DNA of 64,000 nt from Halopenitus sp041821145 (GTDB taxonomy: Archaea > Halobacteriota > Halobacteria > Halobacteriales > Haloferacaceae), in contig NZ_JBGUBC010000013.1 in NCBI RefSeq assembly GCF_041821145.1, positions 1 to 64,000 on the forward strand. Reading direction: 5' to 3'. A program made the translations under genes and the position numbers. Of the stretch, positions 43,428-52,417 are shown piece after piece. The first letter of the stretch is position 1. Every line of letters starts with the position of its first letter. A model generated the notes under the pieces. It saw nothing but the letters and a program-made list of their open reading frames with translations, had not been told where the DNA came from and ran no database searches.

Positions 43428-44227
43428 TACGCGGTAGCCTCCTGGACAGCGTCGTTAGCGTTCATGGCGTTTTGAGACTCCTCCGAATCGTTCTCGTTTT
43501 CGGCGGCCTGCGTGTCGTACCAGTCGTTGAAATCCTCCTCGTGCATGACCACGATCTCGCCGTTCATGTAGGAGTGTCCTGACCCACAGAGCTCGAAGCA
43601 CTCGATCTGGTAGGTGCGCTCCTCTCCGGGCGAGAGGTCGGCCTCATCGGTCGTAAACCACGTCTCGGAGTAGTCCCCCGGGATCGAGTCGGTCTTGATG
43701 CGCAACTCGGGGACGCCGAAGTTGTGCCAGACGTCCCGCGAGGTCACCCGTAACTCGATCGCCGAGTCCTGGGGGACGTAGAGTTGGTCCTGGGTTGTGA
43801 CGCCGTTCGGGTACTGGAACTCCCAGCCGAACTGGTAGCCAACGACCTCGACTTCCATGTCGGATTCGATATCCGCGCTGTCGGGGCCCTCCTCGACGAC
43901 GAGAAGGAGCCCGTATGCATACACGACGAGGCTGATGACGATGATCGCGCTGAGTCCGAACGACAGGAAGAGTTTCTTCGCCTTCGGACCTCCCTTTCCG
44001 GTGGGCAACTCGCCGAGTACCGGCGGGTCGAAGCTCTCTTTCGGTTCACTTCCATCGTCCCGGAATTTGTACGCATTCAAAAGCGTATACGAGACGACGA
44101 CGATGCCGACGAGCGTGCCGAGCCCGAGGAAGACGAGAAATATCTCGTCGAATATCTCCGCCTGGCCCCGGATGCTGCCGGATCGCTGTAATAGTACTGA
44201 TGTTAGTATAAACACTGACGCTATCAT
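43427..44227 (-). CDS. coxB: Cytochrome c oxidase subunit II
   Basis: 266 residues from the ATG at 44227 (MIASVFILTSVLL), which starts the signal-like first helix; the longer frame adds unrelated residues. Two membrane helices (about 25-50 and 85-110) precede the external cupredoxin domain. The CuA site is intact: WHNFGVPELR (His), then CFELCGSGHSYM (two Cys, His, Met). It accepts electrons from an external carrier, here probably halocyanin, since no cytochrome c gene is seen. The C-terminus is an acidic Asn-rich tail. Confidence 0.94.
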   Translation of the reverse strand: MIASVFILTSVLLQRSGSIRGQAEIFDEIFLVFLGLGTLVGIVVVSYTLLNAYKFRDDGSEPKESFDPPVLGELPTGKGGPKAKKLFLSFGLSAIIVISLVVYAYGLLLVVEEGPDSADIESDMEVEVVGYQFGWEFQYPNGVTTQDQLYVPQDSAIELRVTSRDVWHNFGVPELRIKTDSIPGDYSETWFTTDEADLSPGEERTYQIECFELCGSGHSYMNGEIVVMHEEDFNDWYDTQAAENENDSEESQNAMNANDAVQEATA

Positions 44228-44408
44228 GTCTTGTGTCGATCCTTGTGAGGTAGTTGGTGATGCTGCACTTATCTCTTTTGTAGCGTGGTCGTCGGAGTGC
44301 CGCACGTCGTCGACCGAAGTCGCGTTCCCTCACGACGAGCGAGCGGCATACGAAGGCTATTTGTATTTACGTCCGGACCATCGAGTAACGAGGAACACTA
44401 AGACAGCC

Positions 44409-44861
44409 ATGGTCTCGCCAACGCTTTTAAGCACCGCACTGATGGGCCTGCTCGTACTCGCCATGTTCATCGCGGTGGGACGGCTCGCACGGAAACGAAC
44501 GTCCCTCACCTCGAAGGAGGGGGACCGATACGATCGACTCGCGGCAACGCTCGGATCGCTCGTGCGGACCCCCGTGGTCTGGACGATCACGTTCCTCGTC
44601 GTTGCGGTCGGCCTCGGCGTGCTCGTGATCCTTTCGGTCGGGAGCTTCGGCCTCCCCGAGGGCCTTTCGGGAACGCTCCTCAACGCGGTCTTTGCGCTCG
44701 TCGGCCTGTTGATCGGGGGATTCGTATTCATCGGGGCATACACGGCCACTCGCGATCGCGGGCTCGGCAACGCGCAGGGCGTCGCCGCAGGTTCGGTCGC
44801 GCTCGGGATGGTTCTCATGCTCGTGATCGCGATCCAGCTCGTCGTCGGAATCGTCGGCTGA
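44409..44861 (+). CDS. Four-helix membrane protein divergent from the oxidase operon
   Basis: 150 residues. Helices lie at about 5-25, 55-80, 87-110 and 125-148, with a basic, polar loop GRLARKRTSLTSKEGDRYDR after the first. No cofactor ligand or enzymatic motif is evident. It shares a 180-base divergent promoter region with coxB, which hints at a role connected with respiration, but this is only positional. I do not recognise the family. Confidence 0.68.
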   Translation: MVSPTLLSTALMGLLVLAMFIAVGRLARKRTSLTSKEGDRYDRLAATLGSLVRTPVVWTITFLVVAVGLGVLVILSVGSFGLPEGLSGTLLNAVFALVGLLIGGFVFIGAYTATRDRGLGNAQGVAAGSVALGMVLMLVIAIQLVVGIVG

Positions 44862-44995
44862 CGCCAATTCGGCCGTGCCGAACGGCTCGATCTCCCTCGA
44901 TCTTCGACACCGTTTCGGTCGATCGACGTCTTCAACACAACTTTTGTCGATCCGTCAACACCGATTTTGTCGGTCGGAGTCACGACGGCGCGCGT

Positions 44996-45076
44996 ATGCG
45001 GACGCCATACCACTACGGCCTGTGTGCATACCACTACAGCCTGTGTGCAGCCTGTGCAGCGACGGGACTCCCGTGA
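44996..45076 (+). CDS. Possible 26-residue Cys/His/Tyr-rich micro-ORF on a tandem repeat
   Basis: ATG at 44996, TGA at 45074-45076, product MRTPYHYGLCAYHYSLCAAC plus six residues. It is built on a 21-bp repeat in frame: YHYGLCA encoded at 45008-45028 and YHYSLCA at 45029-45049, then a partial third unit, ACA. No TATA element is evident at the expected place. The Cys/His pattern could bind metal, but the ORF is short enough to be chance; low confidence that it is translated. Confidence 0.22.
   Translation: MRTPYHYGLCAYHYSLCAACAATGLP
45008..45049 (+). repeat. Tandem 21-bp repeat, two copies plus a partial third
   Basis: TACCACTACGGCCTGTGTGCA at 45008-45028 recurs at 45029-45049 with one base changed (G to A); the partial third copy is GCCTGTGCA at 45050-45058. 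It lies in the gap between the membrane protein gene and the small VNG_1110C-like gene. Confidence 0.85.
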
Positions 45077-45079
45077 GGA

Positions 45080-45280
45080 TCACTCGATGGGAATCCCGTG
45101 ACGGGTCAAAAAGTCGCTGACGTCTTTGATCTCGACCGGACTACCGATGATCCGACATCGTCCGTCGGTCTCGAAGACGGTAACCGTGTACTCGGCCTCG
45201 ATCCGGTCCTGGATCCCATCGAGAACTCGACACGGAACGACGATCTGCGTGCTGTCTCGGAGGCGGGCCGGATCCGGCAT
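45080..45280 (-). CDS. Small conserved haloarchaeal protein (VNG_1110C-like)
   Basis: 66 residues: DSTQIVVPCRVLDGIQDRI, a beta segment YTVTVFETDGRCRIIGSP, then VEIKDVSDFLTRHGIPIE. The alternation of strands and helices suggests a compact alpha/beta domain. I recall very similar short proteins annotated VNG_1110C in haloarchaea; the function is unknown. It is divergent from the Drg GTPase gene, with about 170 bases between the starts. Confidence 0.7.
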   Translation of the reverse strand: MPDPARLRDSTQIVVPCRVLDGIQDRIEAEYTVTVFETDGRCRIIGSPVEIKDVSDFLTRHGIPIE

Positions 45281-45447
45281 TCAACACTCAGACGGTGAAT
45301 GAGGGGGTGTATAATCGTGACGGAATGCGATCGAAGTCCGAGGATCGCCGCCGCGTGGCGTTCCGTTCGGCGAGAATCGCTGTCACATGACGTTCCGTCG
45401 GGGGTGAAAGAACAGGTTTAACGAACTGAACGGCGGAGTAACTAGTG

Positions 45448-46557
45448 ATGGGACTGGAAGAGGAGATCGAGGATCTCCGAGAGGAGATCGCCGAAACACC
45501 ATATAACAAATCGACCGAGGCACATATCGGTCGTCTCAAGGCCAAGCTGGCGGAGAAAAAGGACAAACTCGAGAATCAATCCTCCGCCGGTGGCGGCCAG
45601 GGATACGCCGTCGAGAAGCACGGCGATGCGACCGTCGCACTCGTCGGCTTCCCGAGCGTCGGCAAATCGACGCTCATCAATGCCCTCACGAATGCCGAGA
45701 GCGAGACCGGCTCCTACGATTTCACCACGCTCGACGTGAACCCCGGGATGTTGCAATACCGCGGCGCAAACATTCAGATCCTCGACGTGCCGGGACTGAT
45801 CGAGGGGGCGGCGGGCGGTCGCGGCGGCGGGAAGGAGGTCCTGTCGGTCGTCCGGACCGCAGATCTCGTCTGTTTCATGCTGTCCGTCTTCGAGATCGAC
45901 CAGTACGAGCGGTTACGGCGCGAGTTGTACAACAACAAGATCCGGCTCGATACCGAAGCGCCGAACATCTCCATCCGGAAGACCCACAAAGACGGGATCC
46001 GGGTAACGACCGGCGACGGCGTCGATTTGGACGAGGCGACGGTCAAAAGCGTCCTTCGGGAGCACGGCTACGTGAACGCCTCGGTGACGATCCCCCACGA
46101 CCTGACGATCGACGAACTCATCGACGGGATCATGGACAATCGCGAGTACCTCCCATCGATCGTGACGGTAAACAAGGCGGATCTCATCGACAAGGAGTAC
46201 CTGCCGACGGTGCGCGACGAACTTCGTGACCACGATCTCGATCCCGACGAGGTGACGTTCATCTCCGCGGAGGAGGAGCGTGGACTCGACGGGCTCAAAG
46301 AACGCCTCTGGGAGGAGCTCGGACTCATTCGCGTCTACATGGACAAACCCAGCCGCGGGGTCGACTACGAGGAGCCCCTGATCCTCTTTTCGGGTGAGAC
46401 GGTCGGCGATGCCTGCCGAAAGCTGGGCGGGGACTTCGAGGAGCGCTTTAAGTTCGCACGCGTGTCCGGCCCCAGCGCGAAACACGACGAACAGCAGGTC
46501 GGACGGGACCACGAACTCGCCGACGAGGACGTCCTTCGGATCCTCACTCGGAGGTGA
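45448..46557 (+). CDS. Drg-type Obg-family GTPase
   Basis: 369 residues. The GTPase domain has G1 GFPSVGKSTLIN (about residue 68), G3 DVPGLIEGAAGGRG, the long Drg-type insert with IRKTHKDGIRV, and G4 NKADLID. The N-terminal coiled coil (EEEIEDLREEIAETPYNKST) and the C-terminal TGS domain (MDKPSRGVDYEEPLILFSG to the end) are typical. Drg proteins bind ribosomes and help in translation. A GTG just before the ATG is in frame but less likely. The length is standard. Confidence 0.94.
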   Translation: MGLEEEIEDLREEIAETPYNKSTEAHIGRLKAKLAEKKDKLENQSSAGGGQGYAVEKHGDATVALVGFPSVGKSTLINALTNAESETGSYDFTTLDVNPGMLQYRGANIQILDVPGLIEGAAGGRGGGKEVLSVVRTADLVCFMLSVFEIDQYERLRRELYNNKIRLDTEAPNISIRKTHKDGIRVTTGDGVDLDEATVKSVLREHGYVNASVTIPHDLTIDELIDGIMDNREYLPSIVTVNKADLIDKEYLPTVRDELRDHDLDPDEVTFISAEEERGLDGLKERLWEELGLIRVYMDKPSRGVDYEEPLILFSGETVGDACRKLGGDFEERFKFARVSGPSAKHDEQQVGRDHELADEDVLRILTRR

Positions 46558-46567
46558 CGCCGTCGAA

Positions 46568-47122
46568 ATGATGCGTACCGACCGCGTGAGCGAATCCGAT
46601 CGCGTAAGCGACCCTGATCAGCCCACGGCGCGCGGAAGGACGAAACGAGGCTGGATCGCGGTCGCAGCCGTCGCTGGACTGCTCGCCGTTCCCGTCGCGA
46701 TCGCTGCCGGTGACGGCGGATACGCGTTCGTGATGATGTGGGGACTTCTCGATCCTGGATGGACCGGGCTCGGGGACGGAGTCCACGTCTATCCCATTTG
46801 GGCATACCTCTCGAACCATCCGATCGGATTCGAGGCGTTGCCCGCTTCGATCCGAGCGTGGCCGGTCGGATTCGGGTTCCACGTTCTCGCGCTCGCGAGC
46901 GCAACGAGCGGTGCGACGATCGGCCGGGAGGACCGACGCGTCACGGGCGGACTCCTGGTTCTTGCTGGACTCGCATCGGTTTCGGTTGCGTTCGGCATCA
47001 CGACACGGTACGGCGGGATCGGGACCTCGCCGACGACGTTCGTCCCACTCGGAGCGATCGTCACGTGGGTGGTCGCGTTCGCGATCTATGGCACGGATCT
47101 ACGCGATCTTCTCGGAAAGTAA
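46568..47122 (+). CDS. Haloarchaeal membrane protein (TIGR04206-like)
   Basis: 184 residues from the ATG at 46568. The N-terminal 35 residues are polar, and three to four membrane helices follow (about 36-60, 100-120, 130-148 and 155-175). Motifs are GFGFHVLALASATSG and TTFVPLGAIVTWV. I recall a haloarchaeal family of this kind (TIGR04206) named for its frequent position near artA; here artA is about 5 kb away in the same direction, with a MATE exporter and a surface protein gene between them. The function is unknown. Confidence 0.6.
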   Translation: MMRTDRVSESDRVSDPDQPTARGRTKRGWIAVAAVAGLLAVPVAIAAGDGGYAFVMMWGLLDPGWTGLGDGVHVYPIWAYLSNHPIGFEALPASIRAWPVGFGFHVLALASATSGATIGREDRRVTGGLLVLAGLASVSVAFGITTRYGGIGTSPTTFVPLGAIVTWVVAFAIYGTDLRDLLGK

Positions 47123-47140
47123 GCGACGAGCCCCGCGACG

Positions 47141-48592
47141 TCATCCGGATCCTGGTGTCTCCGGACGATATCCTCGGCTCACCGACTTCCACGTCCCGCT
47201 CGCGAACCGCCAGTAGTTGATCGCGGCGGGGATCGTCGTCTCGGCGAAGAAGGCCAGGTAGACGCCCCATAATCCGAGCGGAGTGGTCGCACCGAGGTAG
47301 GCAAGCGGAATGGCGACACAGAACATCCCGAGGAACTGGCTGAGGAAGGGGATCGTCGTATCACCGCTGGCGTCCAACACCCCGGCAGCACCGCCTGCGA
47401 CTCCCTTCAACACGATGGCGATGGAGGCTGCATGGACGAACCGCACGGCGATCGGGATCGCCGGATCCGTGGGGTCGTTGACGAACAGTCCGACGATCGG
47501 TTCGGCAAACACGAACACGATCGTGGCCGAAACGAGGTAGGTCGCGACCGCGAAACGCACGATCTCACGACCGTATCGCTCGGCTTCGTCCTCCTCTCCG
47601 GTTCCGAGTTCCTGCCCGACGAGGCTCGAGGACGCGAGTCCGAACCCCCAGCCGGGCGCGTTCATGAGTCCCCAGATGCGTCGGGTGATGACGAACGCGG
47701 CGACGACCTCCTGACCGAAGATGTCGAGAATGGCCAACATCGGGAACTCGGCGGAGATCCACACGAGGTTGCGCGCGCCGACGGGAATGCCGATCTCGAG
47801 CAGGTCTACGATCGTCTCCCGATCGAGGTAGGGTCCGTAAGGGTCGATCTGGACCGGAATATTCCCGACCACCGGCAGCGATCCACGCGCGATCCCGACC
47901 GCGAACGCCGCGGTGACGACGACGTTCGAGATGACCGTCCCGAGCGCCGCACCGACGACGCCGAGATCGAGACCGAAGATGAGCACCGCGTTGAGAATGA
48001 CGTTGGCGACCGCACCGCCTGCACGCAGTTGCATCGCGGAATAGGCATCGTCGGCACCCACCAGCACCCGGCTGCCGACGAGGTTGAGCCCGGCGAAGGG
48101 AACCCCGAGACCGACGACTTTGAGATACGCAGCCCCGTAGGAGATGGCGCGCTCGTTGCTCGACAGAAGCGAGATCAACTCGGTTGGACGCGACCAGAAC
48201 AGCACGACGAGTGGCAGGCTGATACCTAGCACGAGGAGCGTGCTCGATCTGACTGCGAGTCCCAGTTGACCGTGTGCATCCGCACCGTACCGCTGTGAGA
48301 CGAGTGCGATCGTCCCGCCCGCGATTCCGCCACCGACCGAGAAGGCAACTCCCCAGAATGGTCCGGCGAATCCGACGCCCGCGATCGCCGCCGATCCGAT
48401 CGCGATCCCGACCATGGCGACGTCGACCGCGTTCTTCGACATTCGGGCGATCCCCGTGACGACGCGAGGCCAGGCGAGATCCGTCGTCCGGATTGCCCGC
48501 TCGCGATCGATCAGGCCCGCACGCGCGAGTCCCAGCCCGATCCAGAGAATGCCGAGTCGGATCGGATTCGGGAAACGGGTCACGGGAGACAT
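47141..48592 (-). CDS. MATE family multidrug/toxin exporter
   Basis: 483 residues with about 12 membrane helices in two similar halves. The features that fit MATE are MSKNAVDVAMVGIAIGSAAIAGVG near the start, GGGIAGGTIALVSQRYGA, and the second-half GIPVGARNLVWI plus GFGLASSSLVGQELG. Proteins of this family exchange sodium or protons for cationic drugs or metabolites. It is convergent with the TIGR04206-like gene and divergent from the surface protein gene. Its substrate is not known. Confidence 0.9.
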   Translation of the reverse strand: MSPVTRFPNPIRLGILWIGLGLARAGLIDRERAIRTTDLAWPRVVTGIARMSKNAVDVAMVGIAIGSAAIAGVGFAGPFWGVAFSVGGGIAGGTIALVSQRYGADAHGQLGLAVRSSTLLVLGISLPLVVLFWSRPTELISLLSSNERAISYGAAYLKVVGLGVPFAGLNLVGSRVLVGADDAYSAMQLRAGGAVANVILNAVLIFGLDLGVVGAALGTVISNVVVTAAFAVGIARGSLPVVGNIPVQIDPYGPYLDRETIVDLLEIGIPVGARNLVWISAEFPMLAILDIFGQEVVAAFVITRRIWGLMNAPGWGFGLASSSLVGQELGTGEEDEAERYGREIVRFAVATYLVSATIVFVFAEPIVGLFVNDPTDPAIPIAVRFVHAASIAIVLKGVAGGAAGVLDASGDTTIPFLSQFLGMFCVAIPLAYLGATTPLGLWGVYLAFFAETTIPAAINYWRFASGTWKSVSRGYRPETPGSG

Positions 48593-48990
48593 CCGTCCTT
48601 TCCGGGAGGTCCCTAAGTCGTTTCGCTACGCGGCAGTCACCACCGGATCAAGGGACCCATCGAGCCAGCACGTGTCCGCAGGCCCCTTCAGGACGGTAAT
48701 GGAGTCAACGAGGGGAGGCCGGCGGCCATCGTGCTCGCATTCCACACCCGGATCTGAGAATGCAGATATGGATACGTTTGCGAGATTATATTCAATATTG
48801 ACATTCAATTCGAATAACAAACATCAATACTGATAAAAGTTGGATAATAGAACAAATATATTATCATCCGTCGGCGACAGTCGATCGAACTCAGTCGGTG
48901 ATGTGGGATACGTCGTCGCGGTGGTCTCGGAACGGTGGATCACGATCCGTGTGCGCGTATTGCTACTTCTCTGGTAGGGTTCATAGACAC
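48593..48990. other. Intergenic region, AT-rich promoter area of the surface protein gene
   Basis: Between the MATE and surface-protein starts. Bases 48760-48870 are strongly AT-rich, including ACAAATATATTATC near 48850, the best TATA candidate. Bases 48870-48990 return to normal GC. An in-frame ATG at 48898 would give a longer surface protein, but the signal-like segment lies further in. Confidence 0.5.
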
Positions 48991-51900
48991 ATGAGAAAAG
49001 ACGAACTTTCAGTCCGACATTCGATTCGAACGATCGTTGTGGTGTCGATCGTCATCGTTGCATGTGCGTTTCCGGGTGGGATAGTTCAACAAGCGATAGC
49101 TGTTGATTCGGATAACAGCAGTATTACTGCACATTCAAATGATGTTGGGGTAGAATCTCAACATGAAATCACAATTCAGTTTAATAACTCGACAAACACC
49201 AAAGAATTAGAAGATATTGCAATCGATTATTCAGTTGGATCGGAGATTCCGAAAATAAACAAATCGATTTCTGCAGATGATATAACTGTATACTATGATA
49301 ATATAACTGTAGATGGAGGATTTACAACATATGTGAAATATTCGGATGAATCTGATTTTGAAAATATAGATGTGAAAAATGATAAAATACTCCTAAACTT
49401 TAGCCAACCTTTAGAAATACAAGATGGTGCAGATCTAACGGTCTATCTAAATGATGGAGGCGATTTTGAGGACAGGGATAGAGTAGGGAATAAAATCACT
49501 AATCATCCCAATGAAGGTACTTACGATGTCCAAACACACCTACAAACAGGTTCTAAACAATTATCAACAAATCTTACTAGTAAAGATAATATTATAAATA
49601 ATCTCTACATTCGGGATCGAACAGTTAAATCAATAGAAGAAAATAATGTCGATCTAACCTCTAAAGAAACTGCGAAAATAGGTGTACAAACGGGAGAATC
49701 AGCAACAGAGGTGTCTTTAGGAATAGATCAAAATAATGATGGTTCAGTTGATCAATCTGTAATAAATGATACTATTGAAAACAATAAGACAGAATTTACT
49801 GTCGGTGTGAGAGATGAAGACATCACAATTGACACATCTCTCGGGACATACCCTGTAGGAGCATCTGGTGATGCTGGTCTATCAGATGGTTCTCAAATTT
49901 CGAGTTCTGAAGTTGTTGCTGAAATTAAATCACAAGGAAGCACTATCAAACAAGAGATTCCAAATGAAACACAAATATCCAATCAGACTGTCATATTAAA
50001 TAACACTCTAACGAACACCGGAGGAAACACCTACACGGATACGCTCGAACTCGTCGTCAACGGCACCGTCGTCGACACGCGCTCGGCGACGATCGAGCCG
50101 GGTGAGACGGAGTCGGTGACGCTTGCCTACGAACTGGACAACGAGACGGCGGGAGATGAGCTTTCGGTCGTGCTCCGGGGCGATCACGACTCCGTCAGCA
50201 ACACGGTCGAGATCGTTGAGCCCCCGGACAATCGCGTGGAACTGGAGACGGAGACGAGTTCCTATGAATCCGGTAGTTCGGAAACCCCGACGATCGCGGG
50301 AACCGTAACCAATGAGGGCGGGGCGAACGCGACGGAATCGTATGATCTAGTTCTTGACGTCGCGAACGGTTCGATCGTGACTGACAAACCGGATCGTGCG
50401 GGGCTCAATGCGGGCGAATCCACGACCTTCGCGTTCGATCTTGAGGAGGGATCTCTCTCGGAACTCGATCCTGGCTCCCACCCGATCGTCGTCACCGAGT
50501 CGTTCACCGGGAACGACGCGAGCGGTTCGCTTTCGATCACGACGAACGAGTCCGAGACGAACGAAACCGACGATTCCGAAACTGAAACCGACACCGATGA
50601 CGGCGGGGAATCGGGATCGGAATCGACGTCCAGTTCGGGATCGAGTTCGGGGGGCGGATCGGGGGTGGGATCGACGCCGACCGAAACGACGTCGGCTCCG
50701 ATTCGTGGATATGTCGGTGACGGCACCGTCACTCTCGAAGAACCGATCCTGACGGCCGGGCGCGGCGACGTGGTCCCGATCACGCTCGATGCCGGAAGCG
50801 TGGCGGAGGGCGGCGCGTTACTGATCGGGAACGAATCCACGGCGGACTATCGAGCGACGATACACGTCGAGACGTTCGGCGAGGCGGAGTCGATTACCGT
50901 TCTGTTCAACACCTACACGGCGGGGACGACCGCCGGACCGGTCGTCGAACTCGACGCGTCCTCCCGCGAGGCGGGAGCGTCCATCGCCTTCGATCCCGAG
51001 ACGGACCAGACGGTGCGGTCGGGAGGGATCGGAGCGGGCGAGTATCCGATCGTCGCCTCGACTGCACCCCATCCGAAGACGGCCGCAACGCACCCGACCG
51101 ATGTCGGCGCACTCGTGATCGAACAGCGGGAGACGACCGCGATCACGACGTGGACGACTGCGCGGTCGACGGCGAACGCGATACGGGAGGCGTCCGATCC
51201 GGGTGCCCTGATGACCGCGGCCACCCGGAATGGAACGGTCACCCGAAGCGACGAGATCGCCCACGGGGACGTCGCCGTCCTCGAACTGGAGGCGACCGGA
51301 CTCTCCGGGATGTTGCTGCTTGCGGGACGCGACCGAGGGACGACGAACGCGACCGAACGATTCCGAACGGTCACCGATCCCGAATGGTCCGGCAGCGTAT
51401 CACGGGCGGACTCTCGCGGCGCCGACCCGGCCCCAGCGGTTGATCTCGACATCGCGGAGACCTCGAACAGCGTGAGCACTCGGAGTGACCGACGGACCAT
51501 CGATATCGGATCGGACGGGATTTCGGTCGCCACGGGCGGCGACCGCGATCGGGTGTACCTCCTCGTGGATACGGCCCGATTGGCGTTCGAGGATGGAACC
51601 ACGATCGATCCGTCCGACTCCGCGACGTTCCGACTCGACGTTCAGATATCGGATGAGCTGACATCGAGCGACGAGACCGAGAGGTTCTCAGGGACGGGCC
51701 CGCCGGTCGAGGGGCTCGGGACGTTCCGCGGGGATGATCGGTTCGAACGGCCGTCCGGACCGATCGGAAGCGGCGCGAGCGTCGCTCCCGTGATCGATGA
51801 CGAGGCGACGACGACCTTCAGCGTCGTCGAACGCGATGTCGGATTCCGCGAGGACCCCTACCACGCCCCGGCCGCGACCGGACAGGTGTTCGAGGGGACG

Positions 51901-52344
51901 ACTTCGATCGCTCCAGGGACTCCCTTGACAGTCGACATACAACCGGTATCGGAGAGGAAAGCGACCTTCGAAGCGATCGAGGAGACCGTGATCGTTTCCC
52001 CTGACGGATCCTGGTCGGCTACGGTCGACCTCTCTTCGGGATCGGTCGGCGATCGCTATCGGGTACACGTGAAACGCACCCAGATCACCGATGACCGGCC
52101 CAGCGTCCACGGAACGATCGTCGGCGTAGACCCGGAGACGACGGCGGCTCCCTCTCTCGACGATCGAGGGGAGTCAGGTTCGGCGTCCGCTTCCGACACC
52201 ACGCCGAACTCGGGTTCCGATTCGGCGGGACCACTCTCGGTCGGGACGGGAGCGATCCCTGATGGGATCGATCCGGAAACGCTCCTGTCCGTCCTCATAC
52301 TGGTCCTCTTCGTGATCGGGCTGTATCGCGGACGGTCTCGATAG
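48991..52344 (+). CDS. Large secreted surface protein, mosaic gene with CARDB-like and S-layer-type domains
   Basis: 1117 residues. The start at 48991 gives a signal peptide (SIRTIVVVSIVIVACAFPGG). Residues about 35-335 are encoded by AT-rich DNA and are Asn/Ile/Lys-rich. CARDB-like repeats follow (LTNTGGNTYTDTLELVVNG, then GTVTNEGGANATESYDLV), a Ser/Gly linker, and a domain like the surface-glycoprotein DUF7827 type (VGDGTVTLEEPILTAGRGD, ESITVLFNTYTAG). The end is a membrane helix (ETLLSVLILVLFVIGLY) with basic RGRSR. There is no PGF motif, so processing by ArtA is uncertain. From codon 340 onward the GC is normal. The archaeosortase gene starts 73 bases downstream. Confidence 0.8.
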   Translation: MRKDELSVRHSIRTIVVVSIVIVACAFPGGIVQQAIAVDSDNSSITAHSNDVGVESQHEITIQFNNSTNTKELEDIAIDYSVGSEIPKINKSISADDITVYYDNITVDGGFTTYVKYSDESDFENIDVKNDKILLNFSQPLEIQDGADLTVYLNDGGDFEDRDRVGNKITNHPNEGTYDVQTHLQTGSKQLSTNLTSKDNIINNLYIRDRTVKSIEENNVDLTSKETAKIGVQTGESATEVSLGIDQNNDGSVDQSVINDTIENNKTEFTVGVRDEDITIDTSLGTYPVGASGDAGLSDGSQISSSEVVAEIKSQGSTIKQEIPNETQISNQTVILNNTLTNTGGNTYTDTLELVVNGTVVDTRSATIEPGETESVTLAYELDNETAGDELSVVLRGDHDSVSNTVEIVEPPDNRVELETETSSYESGSSETPTIAGTVTNEGGANATESYDLVLDVANGSIVTDKPDRAGLNAGESTTFAFDLEEGSLSELDPGSHPIVVTESFTGNDASGSLSITTNESETNETDDSETETDTDDGGESGSESTSSSGSSSGGGSGVGSTPTETTSAPIRGYVGDGTVTLEEPILTAGRGDVVPITLDAGSVAEGGALLIGNESTADYRATIHVETFGEAESITVLFNTYTAGTTAGPVVELDASSREAGASIAFDPETDQTVRSGGIGAGEYPIVASTAPHPKTAATHPTDVGALVIEQRETTAITTWTTARSTANAIREASDPGALMTAATRNGTVTRSDEIAHGDVAVLELEATGLSGMLLLAGRDRGTTNATERFRTVTDPEWSGSVSRADSRGADPAPAVDLDIAETSNSVSTRSDRRTIDIGSDGISVATGGDRDRVYLLVDTARLAFEDGTTIDPSDSATFRLDVQISDELTSSDETERFSGTGPPVEGLGTFRGDDRFERPSGPIGSGASVAPVIDDEATTTFSVVERDVGFREDPYHAPAATGQVFEGTTSIAPGTPLTVDIQPVSERKATFEAIEETVIVSPDGSWSATVDLSSGSVGDRYRVHVKRTQITDDRPSVHGTIVGVDPETTAAPSLDDRGESGSASASDTTPNSGSDSAGPLSVGTGAIPDGIDPETLLSVLILVLFVIGLYRGRSR

Positions 52345-52417
52345 AGGCTCTCCGCCCCGATTCAGGAGGCTCACCGACAACGACAAACGCTTTACATCGC
52401 GCACCCATTCTTCGGAT

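Noticed and set aside
48898..48990. Earlier start for the surface protein
   Set aside because: It would place about 31 polar, Cys- and Trp-containing residues ahead of the signal peptide; the ATG at 48991 gives a normal signal sequence.
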